A stretch of DNA of 64,000 nucleotides, taken from Stenotrophomonas sp. 169. GTDB taxonomy: Bacteria; Pseudomonadota; Gammaproteobacteria; Xanthomonadales; Xanthomonadaceae. A program made the position numbers and the translations under genes. The notes beneath the pieces were generated by a model. The model made no database searches. It was not told the origin of the DNA and saw nothing but the letters and a program-made list of their open reading frames with translations. Shown here in pieces: positions 63,977-64,000 of this stretch. The DNA lies in contig NZ_CP061204.1 in NCBI RefSeq assembly GCF_014621775.1, positions 3,740,501 through 3,804,500 of the forward strand, in the 5' to 3' direction. Every line of letters starts with the position of its first letter. Positions within the stretch are counted from its first letter, which is position 1.

Positions 63977-64000
63977 TGGAACTGGCCATTGCAAGTGCCA
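63976..64000 (+). CDS. Start of the next Mrp antiporter subunit gene, probably MrpC (partial)
   Basis: ATG at 63976 shares its A with the TGA of mrpA (TGATG) and opens MELAIASA before the window ends. By gene order in Mrp operons with fused A/B, the next subunit is MrpC (NuoK-like), whose N-terminus is a hydrophobic helix like this. Only eight codons are visible. Confidence 0.6.

Overview
This window is high-GC chromosomal DNA from a gammaproteobacterium of the family Xanthomonadaceae, most probably a Stenotrophomonas species. Three things support this. Dozens of GTAG-ended short palindromes (SMAG elements, a REP-like family described in Stenotrophomonas maltophilia) sit in the gaps between genes. 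There is a Clp-type CRP homologue and Xanthomonas-style versions of RppH, SpeD, TrpD and PurC. There is also a toxin gene carrying the XVIPCD secretion domain used by xanthomonad antibacterial type IV secretion systems. I see no prophage, insertion sequence, rRNA gene or CRISPR array. Two tRNA genes are present. The species call is an inference.

Layout, left to right. (1) 1-5047: the end of a LacI-family repressor, a tandem SMAG array, a LacI-type operator, a large TonB-dependent receptor and a cupin-like/JmjC-like protein; this looks like an outer-membrane nutrient-uptake locus. (2) 5.4-14.7 kb: a CACHE-GGDEF diguanylate cyclase, a TonB-like periplasmic protein with aceK, monomeric isocitrate dehydrogenase, a lipoprotein, a LysM protein and queF. 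(3) 15.1-30.3 kb: an M20 amidohydrolase, an MdtABC/SmeIJK-like efflux operon (one adaptor, two RND pumps), a FUSC/YccS membrane protein, an MFS-acyltransferase fusion, and a three-gene set of two dispanin (CD225) proteins plus a DUF2752 protein. (4) 30.4-34 kb: a tight minus-strand operon of a DUF6776-like protein, bactofilin, erpA, nudC and ampE. (5) 34.1-38.9 kb: a DUF4126 protein, then a degenerate REC-GGDEF-EAL regulator next to a hybrid histidine kinase with an HPt domain. (6) 39-46.4 kb: bfr/bfd iron storage, rppH, tRNA-Met and tRNA-Gln, rplM-rpsI, coq7, an SMR exporter, speD, clp and a TauE/SafE permease. (7) 47.1-52.7 kb: the trp operon trpE-SIMPL-trpG-trpD-trpC-HAD. (8) 52.9-56.3 kb: an XVIPCD lipase-like effector and a divergent ankyrin lipoprotein, a probable toxin/immunity pair. 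(9) 56.3-64 kb: a YegS-like lipid kinase, a GNAT acetyltransferase, rpe, a DjlA-like J protein, purC, a Mpo1-like membrane protein, and the start of a Mrp cation/proton antiporter operon that runs off the end.

Themes. Cyclic di-GMP signalling recurs: an apparently active cyclase, a doubly degenerate GGDEF-EAL protein and Clp, whose xanthomonad relatives bind the nucleotide. The strongest candidate for an unusual system is the effector/immunity pair at 53-56 kb. Its two genes diverge, and a terminator-like hairpin lies in the effector leader. Besides SMAG, two further dispersed palindromic families are visible. One is an A6-GGGGACGGAGGG family that abuts stop codons. The other is a roughly 100-bp family whose arms are self-complementary but differ in sequence between copies. 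In several places coding starts were moved from the longest frame to an internal ATG, GTG or TTG on the basis of a Shine-Dalgarno site or recalled family length.
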